Shown: positions 3,852 through 6,286 of the stretch, piece after piece | How positions within the stretch are numbered: position 1 is the first letter of the stretch | Layout: the number at the start of each line of letters is the position of its first letter | Origin: Phycisphaerales bacterium | Lineage (GTDB): Bacteria; Planctomycetota; Phycisphaerae; Phycisphaerales; UBA1924 | Direction: 5' to 3' | Assembly: GCA_025453375.1 (NCBI GenBank) | Contig: JALOQT010000060.1 | Coordinates: 1-6,286 of the forward strand | DNA length: 6,286 nucleotides | The notes under the pieces: model-generated | The model's database searches: none | What the model was told of the DNA's origin: nothing | The model's input: only the letters and a program-made list of their open reading frames with translations | Program-made: the position numbers and the translations under genes

Positions 3852-6286
3852 CTAGGGCTTGGCTGGTAGTTTGGCCAGTTTCTCGCGAAGGTCGGCGGCT
3901 TGATCGAGGAGGCGCTCGCGGCCAGCGGGGGTGAGGCGCGGGGTGCGGGCGGTGGTGGTGAGCAGGTCGACAGCGCGCGGGTCGGCGAGGTTGACTAGTG
4001 CGCCGGCGGCGGCGCGGCTGGTACGCGTTTCGCGATCGGTGAGGCGCTGGGAGAGGAGGGTGAAGGTTGCGTCGGGGTCGAGCCAGCCCAGGGCGCCAAG
4101 GGCGTCGGTCGCGGCGCCGCGGGTGCGGTTGACGTTGCCCGGGGCGGAGGTCGCGATCGCGGCGGCCAGGGCGCGGCGGAGGGCCGCGCGGTCGGCATCG
4201 GAGAGTGTGGTGCTGGTGCGAGCGGCTTCGCCCATGGCGCGGAGGCCCTCCATGACGCCGCGACGGATGGCGTCGTGCTGGCTGGGGACCGATACGAGGG
4301 TGAGCATCGGATCGATCGCGCTGGGCTGGAGGCTCTGGCCCAGGGCGCGGGCGACTGCGGCGCGGACGGCGTCGCTCGGGTCGGCCACGAGGGGCGCGAG
4401 GGCCTTGGCCCCGGCGGCGCGGGCGGCGTCGGTCGCGCGGAGGCCGGAGGACTCCTCAGCGGTGAACCACGTGCCCAGCGCCTCGGCCCAGGCGCGGCGG
4501 ACGCGCGCGTCGGCCGCGCTGCGGGCGGAGAACTGATCGTCCAGCAGGGCGGCGGGCGTGACGGTGGCCAGTTCGTGCAGCAGGCCGACGCGGAGGCCCC
4601 AGAAGGCGCGATCGTCGGCGATGAGTTTCAGGACTGGCTCGATGCGGTCCTGGTGGAGCATCGCGCGGGCGGCGTGCAGGCGGCCGATAAGGGTGGGGCT
4701 GTCAAGCATGCCGCGCTCGATCCAGGCCAGGGGCATGTCCAGGTCATAGTTGGCCAGGGAGGCCATGTCAGGGTCGATGACGATCGCGGTGGGCGTCGTG
4801 CTGGCGGGCAGGGTGATGCGGGCCTCGTGCTGGCGCGTGTCGAAGGTGATCGTCGCGATCGTCCAGTCTGCGGTGGTGCTGGTGCGAATCCAAAGGGGGA
4901 CGGTCAGGGCGAAGGCCGGATTGTCGGCATTGATTGGCTGTGTCTGCTGGAGGGTGACGAGTAGTTCGCCGGTGCTTGGGTCGACATCGGCTTTGATCGA
5001 GACGCGCGGGATGCCCGGACGCATGACCCACTGGCCAAAGAAGGCTTCGAGTGATTCGCCGCTGGCGGCTTCCATCGCGCGGCGGAAGTCGGCGGTCTCG
5101 ACCTGGCCATGCATGTGGCGGCGGAGGTATTGCTGCACGCCCTTCCAGAAGAGGTCTTCGCCCAGGCGGTGCTTGAGCATGTGCAGCACGGCTGCGCCCT
5201 TGGGATAGGGGTTGGCCTTGCGGCTGAAGGTCTCCCACGGGTGGCGCCAGCGCTTGCTGGCCATGGCGGGGTCTTGCGGGGCGTTGGCCTGATCATCGCG
5301 CAGGACTGCGCGGAGGCCGGAGTAGAGATCCCACTGGTACCAGTCATCGCTGCCGCCGTCGGGGCGGTCGCGCATCCAGAGGGTGTCGAGGAAGGTGGCC
5401 CAGCCTTCGTTGAGCCAGATGTGCTCCCAGGACTTGCAGGTGATGACGTTGCCAAACCACTGGTGGGCCAGTTCGTGGGCGATGAGGCTGTCCAAGTCGC
5501 CATCCTGCAGGGAGTGCTGTGAGAGGACGGCGGTGTCGAACATGGTGGTGACGGCGGTGTTCTCCATGCCGCCGGCGCCAAAGTTGTGGACGACGAGCTG
5601 GTCGTACTTCTCCCAGGGATAGGGGATGCCCAGGAGTTTCTCGTGCCAGTCCATCATCGCGCCGGTGCGGCCGTAGGTGCGTTGCACGTCGGCGGCGCGG
5701 CCGGGGGGGACCATGACGCGCATGGGGACGCGGTTGGCGCCGGCCGGGGGGAGGGTGACGATGTCAAACTTGCCGACGATCAGCGACATGAGGTAGCCGG
5801 GGTGCGGGTCGCGCATTTGGTAGATGAATCGCTCGCCGCGCGCGTCGGTGGTGTGGGAGGTCAGGGCGCCGTTGGCGCTGGCGAAGAAGCCGGCGGGGAC
5901 GCGGATGTCATACTCGCAGATGAATCGCTCGTTGGGCGAGTCATGCATCGGCACCCAGTAGCGATTGCTCTCGGGCTGGCCCTGGGTGTGCAACTGGGGC
6001 GGGCGATCGGGCCAGGCGGGGTCGCCCGGTGCGGATTGGGGCGTCCAGGTCAGGCCGTCGGGCGGGTCGGTGATGATGTATTGGATGTCGACGCGGGCTT
6101 CGCGGCCGCGCGTGCGGGGAAAGGCGTCGGGCAGCGGGATATTCAGGACGCTGCCGTCGTGCGTGAAGGGGACGTCCTGCCCGTTGAGGCGGACGGCCTC
6201 GATGGCGAGGGCCGCGGCGTCGAGGGTGATCTCCGAGAGGTTGTCGTCGATAGCCTGCATGGTGAGGCTGGCGGTGGCCTCGATGC
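3852..6286 (-). CDS. M1-family zinc aminopeptidase with HEAT-like C-terminal domain (N-terminus off the window)
   Basis: M1 (gluzincin) metallopeptidases remove N-terminal residues from peptides. The frame is open to the window edge. The eight codons before the ATG at 6260 still read like the first beta domain of M1 enzymes (ending A-S-L-T, then M-Q-A-I and S-E-I-T-L-D), so the true start lies outside. Numbered from that ATG, the beta-rich N-terminal domain runs to about 180. The exopeptidase motif GGMEN is at 230-234. Zinc ligands are His262 and His266 in HELAHQWFGN and Glu285 in LNEGWA, with 18 residues between His266 and Glu285 as is standard. Tyr352 in NPYPKGA is the expected transition-state tyrosine. 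The catalytic domain closes with F-G-Q-W-V-M-R-P-G-I-P at 408-418, then a beta domain (about 419-510) and an Ala/Arg-rich helical tail. Residues 615-795 look like HEAT-type repeats (for example D-P-S-D-A-V-R-A-A-V-A-R-A-L-G). It ends in TAG at 3852-3854. All catalytic residues are present, so it should be active. Export cannot be judged because the signal region is missing. The 461-bp gap to the downstream protease suggests separate transcription. Confidence 0.95.
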   Translation of the reverse strand, partial: IEATASLTMQAIDDNLSEITLDAAALAIEAVRLNGQDVPFTHDGSVLNIPLPDAFPRTRGREARVDIQYIITDPPDGLTWTPQSAPGDPAWPDRPPQLHTQGQPESNRYWVPMHDSPNERFICEYDIRVPAGFFASANGALTSHTTDARGERFIYQMRDPHPGYLMSLIVGKFDIVTLPPAGANRVPMRVMVPPGRAADVQRTYGRTGAMMDWHEKLLGIPYPWEKYDQLVVHNFGAGGMENTAVTTMFDTAVLSQHSLQDGDLDSLIAHELAHQWFGNVITCKSWEHIWLNEGWATFLDTLWMRDRPDGGSDDWYQWDLYSGLRAVLRDDQANAPQDPAMASKRWRHPWETFSRKANPYPKGAAVLHMLKHRLGEDLFWKGVQQYLRRHMHGQVETADFRRAMEAASGESLEAFFGQWVMRPGIPRVSIKADVDPSTGELLVTLQQTQPINADNPAFALTVPLWIRTSTTADWTIATITFDTRQHEARITLPASTTPTAIVIDPDMASLANYDLDMPLAWIERGMLDSPTLIGRLHAARAMLHQDRIEPVLKLIADDRAFWGLRVGLLHELATVTPAALLDDQFSARSAADARVRRAWAEALGTWFTAEESSGLRATDAARAAGAKALAPLVADPSDAVRAAVARALGQSLQPSAIDPMLTLVSVPSQHDAIRRGVMEGLRAMGEAARTSTTLSDADRAALRRALAAAIATSAPGNVNRTRGAATDALGALGWLDPDATFTLLSQRLTDRETRTSRAAAGALVNLADPRAVDLLTTTARTPRLTPAGRERLLDQAADLREKLAKLPAKP

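Noticed and set aside
3931..4964. Long plus-strand open frames (201 and 229 codons) opposite the aminopeptidase tail
   Set aside because: They lie wholly antisense to a well-supported M1 gene, and their composition is the Arg/Ala/Ser or Gly/Ala/Asp bias typical of shadow frames.
1..6286. Search for mobile elements, CRISPR arrays, RNA genes or a defence system
   Set aside because: I found no transposase, regular short repeats with spacers, tRNA-like fold or defence-type domain; the two large genes are ordinary peptidase families in an unusual arrangement.

Overview
The window is GC-rich bacterial DNA. It holds two large protease genes on the minus strand, the 3' end of a small membrane-protein gene on the plus strand, and one sizeable intergenic region. 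The best taxonomic clue is the C-terminus of the secreted protease. It has two near-identical 34-residue dockerin-like units (core TADDIIVFLG.YF) and ends in Gly-Cys. I know this 'GC-type dockerin' tail from Planctomycetes, especially the Phycisphaerae/Phycisphaerales. The tandem PPC-like domains with D-V-W-Y-R and C-N-D-D motifs, and the lack of a clear Shine-Dalgarno at the protease start, fit that assignment. The lineage is inferred, not proven.

Layout. (1) nt 2-358, plus strand: C-terminal part of a two-helix membrane protein, DUF2721-like, whose start lies before the window. (2) nt 365-395: a perfect 11-bp inverted repeat between convergent genes, probably a shared terminator. (3) nt 424-3390, minus: a complete 988-aa secreted serine endopeptidase of the lysyl endopeptidase (Achromobacter protease I, Lys-C) type. 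It has a signal peptide, propeptide, catalytic domain with visible triad and the Lys-specificity Asp, three PPC-like beta domains, and the GC-type dockerin tail. (4) nt 3391-3851: 461 bp with no credible gene but several short inverted repeats that may be regulatory. (5) nt 3852-6286, minus: an M1-family zinc aminopeptidase (GGMEN, HExxH-18-E, catalytic Tyr) with a HEAT-like helical tail. Its N-terminus runs off the window.

How the genes could work together. A Lys-specific endoprotease makes internal cuts, and an aminopeptidase trims the new N-termini, so the pair could form a protein-scavenging route. The 461-bp gap argues against a tight operon, and it is not known from this window whether the aminopeptidase is exported.

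I see no mobile element, CRISPR array, RNA gene or defence-type cassette. The least ordinary feature is the modular Lys-C-type protease. It has only six lysines in 988 residues, none in the last 451, and those outside the catalytic core sit in the signal peptide, the propeptide, a linker and the first C-terminal domain.
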